A stretch of 64,000 nucleotides of DNA, taken from assembly GCA_002794785.1 (NCBI GenBank), contig NBBA01000008.1, positions 496,001 through 560,000 of the forward strand, given 5' to 3'. The notes below the pieces were generated by a model. That model was not told the origin of the DNA, did no database searches, and saw nothing but the letters and a program-made list of their open reading frames with translations. Positions 44,213-55,699 of this stretch are shown one piece after another. The number at the start of each line of letters is the position of its first letter. The stretch's first letter is position 1. This DNA is from Coniferiporia sulphurascens. Lineage: Eukaryota > Basidiomycota > Agaricomycetes > Hymenochaetales > Hymenochaetaceae. Position numbers and translations under genes: made by a program.

Positions 44213-45163
44213 CTATATGTAAACAACAATGGCGTCCCTGAGCTGTTCGTCTCTGAACCCGCCCTTTACAGCCGCATTGACCAATATCGTATCTCCACTA
44301 TCCGTGGCCGTAGTGGCTGCAACATATCGCCACAGCGCCACACACCACCGTCGAATAACTGCAAGTGCCAGCTGAGGTAAATCCAGCCACCGCCCTTCCC
44401 CAGCCACCACACGTTCGTATGTGCCTTGCGGCCCTGTCCACCCGACACGCTGGATGCCACGGCCCGCGTGGACGTGGCCGAACACATGCAGGCGTGGCCG
44501 CACTCGCCACAAAGCGGAGAGCAGGCCTAGGCAGCCAATACCTTGCATATCAAGGTGGTACGCGGGAGGGCCATGTGTAATAAGAATGTCAATGCTGCGT
44601 GGCACGCTCTCCCATACAGGCGACGCGGCGGCGGTGGAATAGGAGATGCGCGGATACTGGAAGGCGCCGGTGCCGTGGCGTGGTGTTTGTGGGCTTCCGT
44701 AGACGGTTAGCTCTCTGCCGCGCACTTGTACTGTGGCGGAGGAGTCTTGGAGGTATGTAAGTCCCGGGTGGTTCGTGAAAACGCGCTGCCGTGAGTCACG
44801 ATCTTCCAAGACAGTGTCGTGGTTCCCTGCTATGACGAGCTTGTGTGCATGGGGTAGACAGTTCAGCCACGTCAAGACTTCAGTTAGCTCTTCGATGGTC
44901 CCCGAGTATGTTAGATCTCCCGCATGGACGAGGATATCGCCTTCAGGAACAGGAGACAGGAACTCATGGGCGTTGTGAGTGTCCGACATGCATACAACAC
45001 TGACACTATCGGACTGAGAGCTCAGTACGATGGCTTTGGATGTCGCATCAGAGATGGGATGGATGTGGGCGTAGAGACTCCGAGCGATAATGAGTAGAGG
45101 AGAAGCGCGGAATTCATCCCAGAGTGCCGCAGGCTTCCTCCTTGTGATAGCGTCAAGGCTCAT
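44213..45163 (-). CDS. Calcineurin-like metallophosphoesterase
   Basis: Single-exon gene of 316 aa from the ATG at 45163. It has the full set of dinuclear metallophosphoesterase motifs: MSDTHNAH (DxH), HAGDLTYSG (GDxxxxG), AGNHD (GNHD), ITHGPP, and FGHVHAGRG (GHxH). The order and spacing resemble the MPPED/239FB-type group (UPF0046-like), putative phosphodiesterases. About 60 residues precede the domain without clear features. The substrate cannot be named from sequence. An in-frame GTG lies 18 nt further upstream, but the ATG is the natural start. Confidence 0.88.
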   Translation of the reverse strand: MSLDAITRRKPAALWDEFRASPLLIIARSLYAHIHPISDATSKAIVLSSQSDSVSVVCMSDTHNAHEFLSPVPEGDILVHAGDLTYSGTIEELTEVLTWLNCLPHAHKLVIAGNHDTVLEDRDSRQRVFTNHPGLTYLQDSSATVQVRGRELTVYGSPQTPRHGTGAFQYPRISYSTAAASPVWESVPRSIDILITHGPPAYHLDMQGIGCLGLLSALWRVRPRLHVFGHVHAGRGIQRVGWTGPQGTYERVVAGEGRWLDLPQLALAVIRRWCVALWRYVAATTATDSGDTILVNAAVKGGFRDEQLRDAIVVYI

Positions 45164-45769
45164 CAATAGAGGCGGTAGCACTTAGTAGTCCCAAGGGGCA
45201 ACTAAAGTGCTAAGAATGGATGCATCGAAACTAATGACCCCTATCTTGACCGTTCAGCTTGGTGGAGACGTACAAATTCGGAAACTTCCTTTCTCAAAAA
45301 TAGTATTTCTGAAACATTCAAAAAAAGAACACGGTGAGGCTGAAGCATCTTTACTTCACTTAATCTTACCAGTACAAGTACGAGCTTCTTAGTAGATCCA
45401 GGTTTGCTTCCCCCCTCGTGATGGACGCAGCTTCCCGAAGCGATGCTCCACCCCCGGCATCCAGTAAGCCGTTCGTTGCGCCGAGTATCTTCTCTTCAGC
45501 CGCAATCAACACCATCCCCCCGGAAAATCAGCTGCCAAAATGCTGAACTAAATATGTTGTTATTGCAAAACGTCTCACCGACTGTCCTCATTGCTACTAT
45601 CGCTGCATCGTGCAAAGATCACTGCATCATCTTTGAACAACCAAACAAACTGGTATAATATGTAAAGGTCTAATAGACGTCGACGCAGTCGAATACATAC
45701 CACGTCAAAGTCATGCTACGTCAAGTCCTGCGGCGCTCCTGTCCGACTACAAACGAAGACTCCAGCACA
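45164..45769. other. Intergenic
   Basis: No gene supported between the metallophosphoesterase (start 45163) and the 3' end of the oxysterol-binding protein gene. Confidence 0.5.
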
Positions 45770-47473
45770 CTACTGGCTTTCCGCATCTTTAGGGCCAAAG
45801 GGGGGAGCGTTATGCTGAAAGATGTAGCAGTCCTCTATGGGCGGGACAGCCTTATAAAGCTTCCCGAGCTTCTCATCTACATCGTGATATGCCAGTCAGT
45901 TTCTTATATAACAAAGTACAGCGCAAGAAGTACACTCACACTCTGGGTCGCTCTCAATCTTTTCAAAGTGCTTCAGCTGCCATTTCTCTCCTGCCGCCAA
46001 TTCGTCCCTCCGTCGCTGGCGTTGCTCGTTCTCTATCTTACTCTTCTCGCGACTCGCAGTTTCAAAGTCGCCAGTCCTGATCCCATCTGCGACCTTTTTC
46101 CACAGTTTCCGGGTCTCAAAGTCGGATTGTATGTCAATGGGTGCAACGGTCACTTCCTCCTTCGGAACTGTGACATCCGTGAACTCCGCTCCTGTCTTCT
46201 TGTCGTGCGACACTGAATTCCACTGCCCCTCAAATGTGTACAGAGGATAGGCAGCGGCTAGCTCCGGGTTTGTCACAGTCGCCTTGAAGGTATGTGCCTT
46301 GCCTGTGAAGTAGCCTTTTCCAGAGTACTCGATCTGCCCAATCGGACGTGATGAGGAAAAGAGAGATTCTGAGAGCATACGGTACTCACAGTGGACAGAT
46401 AACCTGATGAGGAGGAGATATAAGACGCCTCGGATAGCTCAATGTACGGGCTACCGACGAGTAGTCCAGCGATGACTAGCCGTGGGAGCGTGATAAGGTA
46501 TGTCTCCTTCTCGCCAGAAGGTAGAGCAAGAGTCAGTATAGCATGTCCGATCTGTTTCACTGGTGCACACAGATAACGTCAATGGATGTAATGGAGCACG
46601 TGGTCATGAACGAACCGATGATGCTAGCTGCACTGAACGACGTCTTCTGTGCGTTATGTCCTTGCAGAGAGATGCCCTTCGATTCATTCGAGATGTAGTA
46701 TGCTGTTATTGGTGGATGATGTGAGACTTGCTCGACTACAAGGTCCGTCCGCCCTCGCCCCTTATCGTCGGGCCAGTAGCCGTAGAAAAGTCTGTACGTC
46801 ATTCGTTATAACTTAATTGACACCTTAAAAATAGTAGCAACTCACTCTCCGAGCACTGGGTTCAGGGGTTTCTTCTCAGAGCCCATAGACTCATTGCGCG
46901 TCGTGTACTGGCCCTTGAGTGTACTCTATATCATATACGTCCTTATATCAGTACGCACTGGGGGAACGATCAGAAAGTGATACGTACGATGAACCACTTG
47001 AGCACCCTGAGCGCTCTGTCCTCGGCGGTTTTGCCATCTGCGATTGCCGCAAACAGCTCAGGACGCTCACACCAGTACGCTGTAAGCCCCAGGATCGTGT
47101 GTTTTACGAAAGCACAGGCGATAATTCAATGAAAACATTCATAGCAAGTCAAATCACAGGAATGAGCAAGTGAGATCGTGTGGCGAGGCGGCAAAAGGGA
47201 CGCACCAGGGAACTCGGTGAGTGAGATTGGGGAGAGGATGAACGGCGGCGCGGTGAGTGATGAGAGGTCGCCTTTGAGTGACGCGATTCTGGGCTTCTGC
47301 TCGACGTTCAGCGGATTAAGTATTAGGACTGGCACTTACGACTTGATGAAGGACGTCCAGCTGGAGCGCTGGTTGTCGGGCACAGCGCTGTCCTGTTATT
47401 TTCTTTTCGTCAAGCCGCGAACATGCAGAGGACGAGGTACACGCACTGTTGAGCCTTCTCCGTTGTTCGCCAT
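45770..47473 (-). CDS. Oxysterol-binding protein homologue (Osh-type)
   Basis: Predicted 393-aa lipid-transfer protein. Exons (minus): 47447-47473, 47340-47392, 47206-47288, 46988-47079, 46846-46925, 46616-46791, 46390-46559, 45940-46333, 45770-45876. The ORP fingerprint EQVSHHPP is intact. So are the N-terminal lid (WTSFIKSIAS), the sterol-pocket region (LSSLTAPPFILSPISL, KPLNPVLGE) and the C-terminal helix region ending in FQHNAPPFGPKD. There is no PH domain, ankyrin repeat or FFAT motif, so it corresponds to the short class of yeast Osh4/Kes1-like proteins that exchange sterol and PI4P between membranes. All exon junctions keep frame. Confidence 0.93.
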
Positions 47474-47952
47474 TTGTCTTAGATAAATCGGTGGAGTGCG
47501 CGCGATGATGTGTGTTTTCAACTGTAGCGTGGCTGCTGGGTCGGCTGTAGACGCGATTGAATACGTTTATTACCAGCTGTAAGCGACGATAGAGAATAGG
47601 AACGGAAAATATTCAATAAGAGCCTGTGTCGTCCGTGGGGGTCGTCGATGAGCAATACAAGAGCAAGCTGTGAATGCCCATCGCGGCCAGGTTCTTGCCC
47701 GTGACATCATTCGGCCGCTGGAGCTGCTCGCGCGCCCGGATGAATCTCAATCTCGGGGGTACGAATTTTCATAGTTTACTCTACATCTACATACATCACG
47801 AGATCATAAAATAAGGGCGGCAAGGAGCGATAGACGGGCCAGGTTCGGGAGAACCGATTAATAAAATAAGACAGGAGTCTGGCGACGCAGCAGCAAGGTG
47901 GGAGAATAGGAATAACCGAGGAACATGGTGTATAGACATATGCGACAGGTGG
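47474..47952. other. Upstream region of Osh gene / 3' flank of NHP6 gene
   Basis: No gene. It contains the Osh promoter and the 3' UTR of the HMG-box gene. Confidence 0.55.
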
Positions 47953-48494
47953 TCACTCATCGTCGTCGTCATCACCACCGTTGGCCTTGCCCTAGTGTAC
48001 TACGTTAGCATGGTCGTGGGGACAGGCGCAAGGAGACCTACGTCGTAGCTGGCCTTCTCCTCTTCGGCGCGGGCCTTGTCACGAGCAGCTTGCTCGATGT
48101 ACGGCTGTAGTCCACCGTTAGCAATAGTCCGTTGCAATACAATACTACACCCTCTTACTTTCTTCTCCGAGTCGTCGAGCTCCTTCCACTTTGCTCCAAG
48201 CAGCTTGCCGACCTCGCCTGTATCATGTTAGACGAGTGCCACGGATACATAAAATATGGGAGCTCACCGAAACCGGCATCGGGGTTCTCCGCCTTGATCC
48301 TCTCGCGCCAGTCCTGGCTGAAGAACATGTACGCGGAGAGCGCGCGCTTAGGCGCATTGGGGTCCTTTTTGGCCTTTCCGCGCGCAGCGGGCTTCTCGGC
48401 CGGCGCCTTGCGGGTCTGCGTACGCGTCAGACGCGTCGGGGGAATAAAGCGTAAGTAGCGAGCGCACCTTCTTCGTGGCGGGTTCTTTGGGCAT
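47953..48494 (-). CDS. NHP6: NHP6-like HMG-box chromatin protein
   Basis: Predicted 111 aa with a single HMG box. Exons (minus): 48468-48494, 48268-48415, 48159-48217, 48042-48104, 47953-47991. A basic N-terminal arm ([19 protein letters not shown]) precedes the box: [50 protein letters not shown]. It ends in an acidic tail of five Asp and one Glu. Proteins of this kind bend DNA without sequence specificity and help nucleosome remodelling and FACT function in the nucleus. It is divergent from the eIF2D gene, with 524 bp between start codons. Confidence 0.95.
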
Positions 48495-49018
48495 CTGAAA
48501 GCGAGCTGTCAGCAAAGCAAAGTCAACAGTACGCGTCATCGTCGTCGACGACAGCGCAGGCGGTGAAAAGAGCCAGGCTGAGTGGTTGAGCACGCGTTGC
48601 AGCACAAGACGGCCAGCACGCGTCGCGCGGCGTATATGCGCGCACTGGTAGGTGCGCGCCGCCGTCGTGGACGTCGCTTATCGATACGACGACGAACGAC
48701 GGGGTCAGAAGACGAAATGAGACGTACGGTGAAGTGCGGGAGTCGATGGAGAGAGGAGATGAGCGGGGGACGAGGGGACGAGAGAAAGTGCGGGATGGGC
48801 AGGCGTCAATAAAGGCGAAACGGGAATTGTCTACAGGCCTATACGACTCGCAGTGGGGGCGGCTGGCTGCCTGGCGGAGGGCTCTCACCCCCCTAACAAC
48901 TTCCCGGCTATCACCCCGTCGGAGCTCAATTTAATTCCACATCCGGACAACAACAATCCCACGCCCCATCCCTCCCCAGCCCTGCGCATACAGTCGCCCA
49001 AGCGCATCGGCTCCGATT
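48495..49018. promoter_or_regulatory. Bidirectional upstream region, NHP6 and eIF2D
   Basis: 524 bp between two divergent start codons, G+C-rich with several CG-rich 8-12 mers. No TATA box is evident for either gene, as is common for housekeeping promoters. Confidence 0.45.
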
Positions 49019-51137
49019 ATGTTCAAGAAACCGCTCGACGACCTCAAGACTTCGGGTACGTCCAGTCTGTAGAACAGAGAACACGTCTTATCACTCTCCC
49101 CAGCACCTCTAAGAAACTCGGACCGCCGAAAGCTCAAGCAGCGCGTCCTGCAGGATTTCCTTCCTGGCGATTCGTCACCACCCGAGCTCGGCGACCTCTT
49201 GGTTCCAGACGGCCTACAGTCTGTCAAGTTCAGCGCACACAACGGGGATCCTGGGGTATATGACTTCGCTCGCCAACGATCCAGGTCTGACGTCTTGCTC
49301 AGGTTGCATACCTGTCTTCCGATGGAGAGCCGCTCTGGTTCACGTTGGGGAAGGGGAACAGTGATCTGATCCCAACAGGCTCGTATTCTCCTCTATTCTT
49401 TGAAATGAATAGCAGCTGATTCTTCTCTTAGTATACACTCTATGGAAATACCCACTCCTCCTCCCTTTCCTCTCCACGCCCTCCGCCGTAATTCCTGTCC
49501 TTGCCGGGGGTGCCGACCTCATGATTGCTGGGGGTGAGCCGCTTTCTCCCTTGACAAATATCTATTATTGAGCTGCACTGCGTCAGCAAGTCGTCGAGCA
49601 CGCTGCTGGCTTGACTCCGGGACAACTGGTTTCCGTGACTTGCTACACACGCAATGCACTCGGCCCACCGCTAGCTGTCGGACGCATGGCCGTGGCCGAC
49701 GCGCAGCTGAGAGAAGACGGCGCGAAAGGAAAGGCGGTATATATTCTGCACATGGTCAAGGACAAATTATGGGAAATGGGCGGACAAGGCGATCCGCCTG
49801 GTCCCGTCCCACACGGGTCGAACGACGAAACGAAGAGTGAGGCAGAGAGCAGGACCGGGGACGCTGAACAAGCTACGCCGCCCCCTCCGTCCGAACCTGA
49901 AGATACAGTCGACGACAAACCCGGAGACGGGCCTCCGCCCTTGACTCCCGATGGCAAGTCCATAATACTTCATGCCGAACACCGAACCTCACCATGCTCA
50001 TAGGGGTATCCTCAATCCTGAGAACCGCGCTCCTCCAGGCAATCCGCACATCCCTCGCCGCGTTCCCACCCGCCTCCTTCCCTATCCCCTCTACAGTCTT
50101 CTACACAGCCCACGTTCTCCCAGCACGCCCGGCACGTCTACTCACCCCCACATCCACACCCGTCGACATCATGCACTCCGCGCACAAGAACCTCACCGCG
50201 TTCCTACGCTCTGTAGAGAAAGAGGAGCTCGTGCGCCTGAAAGAAACCCGTGGAAAGGGCGGCGGCGACGTGCAGGTGCTTGGTGTAGTCGCGAGCCATC
50301 CTGATGTCGTGGCGCATCGTGTATACCTCACAGTGGGCGAGGCGGACGCGAAGCGCGAGAAAAAAGAGGAACGTGCCGCTGCAGAGGCAGCCCGCCCGCG
50401 CGACATAACTGTAACGGAGCTATGGAAACCGCACCAGCAGAGCAAACCCTTCTTCCAAGAGGGCGGAAAGGAGTGCGTCTTTTCTTTCAGTATACTCTCG
50501 TACTTGCGCGTTTCTGACTTGAGCTCAGCCCGTCGGCTCTATACACGCTGCAAGACGTCAAGACAATTCTGAACGATTACATTGCCGCCAAATCACTCGT
50601 GAACCCACACCAGAAGCAGTTCATCAATGTGGACGACACACTGGCCGGCGTCTTCGCTTCAAAGGGTATCGACGTCCCGGAGTTCATGAAACGCGACGAG
50701 CTCACGCGCCGATTCATAGAAAAAATGCAGCCCTGGCATCGTGTCGAGTCTGAGGGGAAGGACCCAATGATGAAGTGCGTACTCCGGCCACATCCTGCCC
50801 CATACACAAAAATGCTAATCGGAAATTTCGCCTGTACACAGGAAAGGCAAACTCGACCCCATCTCCGTCCTTGTTAAAACTGCGCCAAGGACGCAAGGCG
50901 TGCACACTCATCACGGGATTCGAGCCGTTCCTTCTCACAGCTGATGCGCTCGCAGAAGAGCTCCGCCGCGCGTGCGCGTCGTCGACTGCGGTCGCGCCGC
51001 TGCCTGGGAAGAACGCGGGTCTCGAGGTTATGGTGCAGGGTAAGCAGATCAAGATCGTGTCGGAGATGCTCCAGGCGAAGGGTGTGCCGAAGAAGTGGAT
51101 CGAGGCGGAGGACCTGACGGAGAAAAAGAAGAAATGA
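49019..51137 (+). CDS. TMA64: Translation initiation factor 2D (eIF2D/Tma64), with apparent frameshift
   Basis: Exons: 49019-49055, 49104-49255, 49303-49378, 49432-49533, 49591-49953, 50004-50472, 50529-50774, 50842-51137. The model would give 579 aa if one extra base near 50879-50884 is discounted. Domains in order are an N-terminal MFKKPLDDLKTS region, a PUA-type region (WFTLGKG, AGGADLMIAG, YILHMVKDKLW), a helical/SWIB-like region (ELTRRFIEKMQPWH), and a C-terminal SUI1 domain (RQGRKACTLITGFE, GLEVMVQGKQI). In the last exon the frame reading KGKLDPISVLVK stops after about 30 codons, while RQGRK continues one base over. So the SUI1 domain is out of frame: a real mutation or a sequence error. 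Intron 5 starts GCAAGT and intron 3 appears to start GC. The protein recycles 40S subunits and delivers tRNA in a GTP-independent way. Confidence 0.88.
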
Positions 51138-52751
51138 CGTAGATCGGTGTCGGGGAATGCGGTCCATATATATACACCTGCTTCTTTGCAGTTCAATGAG
51201 CTTAAGTTGACATTCTTATAACCTGCGCATGTTTTCTGTATTACTCCTTGTTGAATACGGTATGAACGAATCGAGACGATGTAGCTACATAGTTGTGTAC
51301 TTTTTTTCCGCTCGAGAGCCACAAAAATATTATTTGTGAGCGACGCGTTTAGCCTACTGCTTGGACGACAGGCGGTGTTTATGCATCTGATGAAAGCTGT
51401 GGGAAACGGACGAACAAAACGTCGGCGACCCGCTTGTTCCTGTTCCGCGCGTGCTGAATAAGTAACGGAGTGAAGAGCGAGGAAGAAAGCGGGACCAGCG
51501 GAGCTGAGCATGGCCCGCTGCCCTCTCCGTCCGGATGCTTAGCCAAAGACGAGCCCCGAAAAAGTCTACTCTGACTTTTGATGTCCAGTCTGTAAATTTT
51601 CACATTGGACACTGAACTACGTTCTTTCCACAGAGGCATCTCCGGTACTACTGATTGCTTACAATGAACGTCCGATTGCTTTTTTAGGCGGATTTCAGAG
51701 TCCCTGTACCACGATAAGTGAGTCAATAGTTCCAAGTTAACAGATAAGAATCCCTCACCCTTCAGACCCACGCCGCCTTAAACGCTCTCATTCAATGAGT
51801 CACTTAGAACTTGGGCCCATTTGTCAAACGGAAAGAATACTATAGCCTAGTATAGATGTCCAGCAGGATCCGATCAGTATTAGTTCAAGCTCGCCTTGGA
51901 AATCAGCCTAGTTCCTCGGAGGAGCTTGCCTCCCAGCCAATATCAGCGTGATTGGCTCAGGCGCTGGTGGAAGAGAACCATGGCGGTCCGCGAGGGCAGG
52001 CTTGGTATTGGTCGGCCGCAGCAAGGCCGCACTGGATTCTTGGTGAGCGCTGCTGTATTTATATTTTCGAGCCAAGCCTAGATCTAGTAGGGTAAAGGGA
52101 AATGAGCGGGGCGCGGTTGGCGCCGATGCCTCCAGTGAAGCAGATACGATGATTTCAACACTTGTTATATTTGCGCTTTCAGTGGTCATGAAGGTCTTAT
52201 CAACTTCATAGTATGTGAGAAAAACATAATACATCCGTTGAGTCCTCGGTGACGTCTTCGTTGCTTCTGTAACGATGTGCCTCTTGATGAGTCGGTCTTA
52301 GCAAACGGGGCCAGATCGAGACAGTAAGGAAGCCAAGGCCTAAGCAGTAGTAGACCGTCATTGAGGCGAAAGAGCGGCGACGCGGCATGCCTGAACACAA
52401 GAGATACCACTGAAATCAAGCCTCGGTACTGAGCAGTACCGAAACCAAGAGTTTTGAGGTTCATCAAATGTCTCGAAAGCCTTTCAATCGTTTGAAACGG
52501 CACAGCATACAGCATGCGAAAATGATAGTTGCAAGTTGCATGTCAGAAAAGAAAAAGTGACGACCGCCAAGCATAAACCTACGCGAAGACCGTGGGAAAG
52601 GATTTCTCTCGGAGATAGAGCGACTCGGGTGATTATCTTTAGAACACGATAAAACGATGGCTCTGCTGCCCTAAGCTTGCCTTCCCGTGTTCACCCATTC
52701 GCACCCTCCGCCGCGAAGGTAGTCCCCTGCTCCTCCCCGCCGCCGTGAGCA
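51138..52751. other. Gene-less stretch
   Basis: 1.6 kb without a supportable gene. CCAAT-type pentamers (51938, 51950, 52006) and a TTTATATTTT near 52050 look promoter-like, but no gene follows within 600 bp. Frames of 108-130 codons on the minus strand lack motifs. Confidence 0.45.
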
Positions 52752-53833
52752 ATGTCGTACGCTGAAAACAAGCAAGAGTCACAATCCCAGACGTCGACAC
52801 TGCCAGAGCCCGTCATGTCCCAAGAAGCGAGGCGGTTGTCGTGGAAGGAGTATCTTATGCAAAATGTAGACCCGAATATGTCCACGTCCCCCCTTGCATC
52901 GTTCTGCTTTATGACCGGCTTCATGTGCGTCTACTTTTTCCTTGCCACTTTCCGCGGGTAGCTAACCCGCTCGTCCACTTACAGTGATGCCATTACATTC
53001 TCCGCCGTTTTCGTTTGGTGTGGCTTCCAGACCGGAAACACAGTCCAGGTACCCCCTTAGCATATAGTCCGCTCTCCAGATCACTGACTCACCCACTCAG
53101 CTTTCTCTCGCCATAGCCCGACTCTTCACACCTGGTAACACCGACTTCTCCTTCCACATGGCCGACAGACAGGCACTCGTCTCGCTCTTCACCTTCCTCG
53201 GCGGCGCCTCCATTGGCCGTCTCGGTGACAAAATCGGCTCGAACACCCGCTTTTGGCTCTTTACGGGCACCCTCATTCAGGCGCTCTTCACCATGGCCGC
53301 GGCTGTTACCGTCTGGCAGGGTGGGCAAGGTGCCGTTGCGTCGGAGCGCGGAGACCCTGCGTGGACGAATGCGCTGAGCTTCATCGCCCTCGGCTTTGCG
53401 AGCGCCAGTATTGGTCTACAAGGCATCATGGGAAAGCGCGTGAACTCGCAATTCGCAACCACTGGTAAGCGTTTCTCCTTTCGTCCAGTGTTTCCCATCT
53501 TTTCGTTTCATCTGTCTTTTCCATTCGCCTTGCCCTTGTAAGGAAATTATGTTATATTACACACGCTGACGCATACTCAATTCGCTAGTTGTGCTCACTA
53601 CCGTCTGGTGCGAGTTGATGTCCGACCCTAAGCTCTTCCGTCGTCATTTCGTCATCACGCGCGACCACAAGTTCCTCGCCGTATTCGCGTTATTCCTCGG
53701 TGGTTTCGTCGGCCGCGCAATCCTCGACCAGGTCGGGAGCGCAGGCGCCTTCGGCGTCGGCACCGGCATCCGCTTTCTCATCGCAGTTGGCTGGCTCTTT
53801 GTACCAGCAAAGAAGGATACCCAGAAGAAATGA
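52752..53833 (+). CDS. DUF1275-family membrane protein
   Basis: Predicted 281 aa, multi-spanning. Exons: 52752-52924, 52985-53048, 53101-53464, 53589-53833, in frame. After a 45-residue hydrophilic N-terminus comes the family's opening block, TGFIDAITFSAVFVWCGFQTGNTVQLSLA, split by intron 1. Further hydrophobic segments follow: LVSLFTFLGGASIG, FWLFTGTLIQALFTMAAAVTV, FIALGFASASIGLQGIMGKR, FLAVFALFLGGFVGRA and GIRFLIAVGWLFV. Six or seven transmembrane helices are likely. The family (bacterial YoaK-like) is widespread but uncharacterised; a transport role is only a guess. Confidence 0.9.
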
Positions 53834-55699
53834 AGGGTTACTTACATCAGACGTGTATTAGAGGGCTGTCTCCCGCGGGCGAATCCGGCAATAGCGCCGC
53901 GACGCTATGTATGGGGAGGCGATAGACGATGAGGGGGATTGTGCGGGTCGTTTGAAGACGAGGAGACGTGCGCGCGTCTCAGCATAACTGTAACCGTGCT
54001 ATTAGACTAATTTTACATATAGAAGGGGTCCCGGGGGATTTGTATGACTAGGCTGATGCTTGGCTGTTTTTTTCTTGCAACATGGGACTGTGAAGCTTTT
54101 GGAAGCCGTTTCACCGTGGCTTCTCATCTGACGCTACTGTCGTGCTCGTGCTTGCCTGCCCGTTCAGAAGAAAAACAATGTTTTGCGTACACGTCGGGAT
54201 GACCTGGGGGAATTCACTACGATCACCGTGCGAGAACAGACTAGCTTGCACAAGTCCTATAGCATTGAAGCACCACTATCCATATCCATTCCCCCGGAAC
54301 GGAGAGCGTCAATTTGCCCTATCTATGTCAGAAAGCCTCGGAGGGGCACGCGGAGAAAAAGCGGTAGCGGGACAGGAGACGCGAGCGACGACAGCGTAAA
54401 TTCACCAGAAGAAGGTGCAACAGCTGTTCACCTGGCTTAATTCAGTCTCTTTTCGGGAGCCACAAATAAAATAACCTAAGAGGTGGGGTGGGAAGACCGC
54501 TTTGACTCGTGTCATTGCTCCCCGCAGGCGCCTCGACTTTGCGTAGCCAGTTTCCCTGAGCTTGGAGTCGACGTACTGTATCATGATGTACTGGAACCTT
54601 GTACCGTACGTATGGAATAGCTGGGACTCAAGGCGCTGTCTACGGTTGTGGTCCAAGGACCACGTACCGAGTTTACGAAAGTTCCCACTGGAGTTAGTGG
54701 CTCGACTAAGTGTCTGAGCCTTACGCAAGCCTCAAGTCGGGAGGGGGGGGAGAGTTAGCAGTGGTCCCGCGGAGACAATTGAAAATGCAGATGTGGATAT
54801 CAATCAATATGGCACATACAGTAGGACGCCACTAGAAAGCGCACCGAATCTCCGCGTATGTATGCTCAAGACCACTTTCCTGAATCGTTTTCCTCGGGAC
54901 TAAATTTCATATCGTCGACCCCACCCCACTCCAAGTCGGACCGAGGGAGGACCCCCCGCGCTATCCCCGCATCCCGGATTCCGTTGTACGTACATGTACT
55001 ACAAACTCGTCGGCCGCGCCGATCTTTGTCGAAAATAGGCGTGCCGATCCCCCTAGCCCACATGCGGGTCGTCTCGATCGAGAATCGAGAAGGAAGCTTA
55101 AGCTCGATCGCGAGCGGCGGAGGGGCCCAGAGAGGCTTCTTCTTAAGAACTCTCAAGAATATATATGTATTATGTATTGATTGATCCTTTCTTAATTTGT
55201 GAATTGATCGAACCGGAAGTGTTTTGTTCGTATTCGAATCATTCGTTTTGGCACTGTAAGCTCGTCTTGGAAATATACGCACAAGTGTGTATACCTTGAT
55301 CCCGACGTACTGTATGGGAGACGCCTCATAAATGATAATCGGCACTACCCGAAGGACGTCCTTTTCCTCTACCCCGATTAGTCTGCCGCGGATACACAGC
55401 ACGGAGAGATAATTCACCAGACTTTTCTTGAGATTACGAAAGAGTTTCGTATGCAGTTTTATTATGAAACAGCTTTGAGTCACAGCGCTCAGACAAGAAG
55501 CACGAAACGACAGACCATGAAGACTCGACGAGTACCTAAAAAAGACAACAAAGGGCCTAATAACACTGACACCCGATACTAATACCCAAAAAAGAAACGA
55601 GAGACGGAGTCGACTGCAATCGCAATCGCTAAAAGAAAGACAGAGAGAAAACGAAGGTCGAATTCGACACATCATGAACCAGATAAATGCACCGGAAAT
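53834..55699. other. Gene-less stretch with one long open frame
   Basis: No gene is supported. The minus strand is open for 269 codons at 54866-55675, unusually long for non-coding DNA here. Its product is Ser/Arg/Leu-rich without motifs, and the frame overlaps the likely 3' UTR of the GH17-like gene. Confidence 0.45.

Noticed and set aside
45164..45181. Longer N-terminus for the metallophosphoesterase
   Set aside because: The upstream start would be GTG; the ATG at 45163 is adequate.
51379..52515. Minus-strand frames of 108-130 codons and CCAAT/TATA-like words
   Set aside because: No domain, signal or consistent exon structure; left as gene-less.
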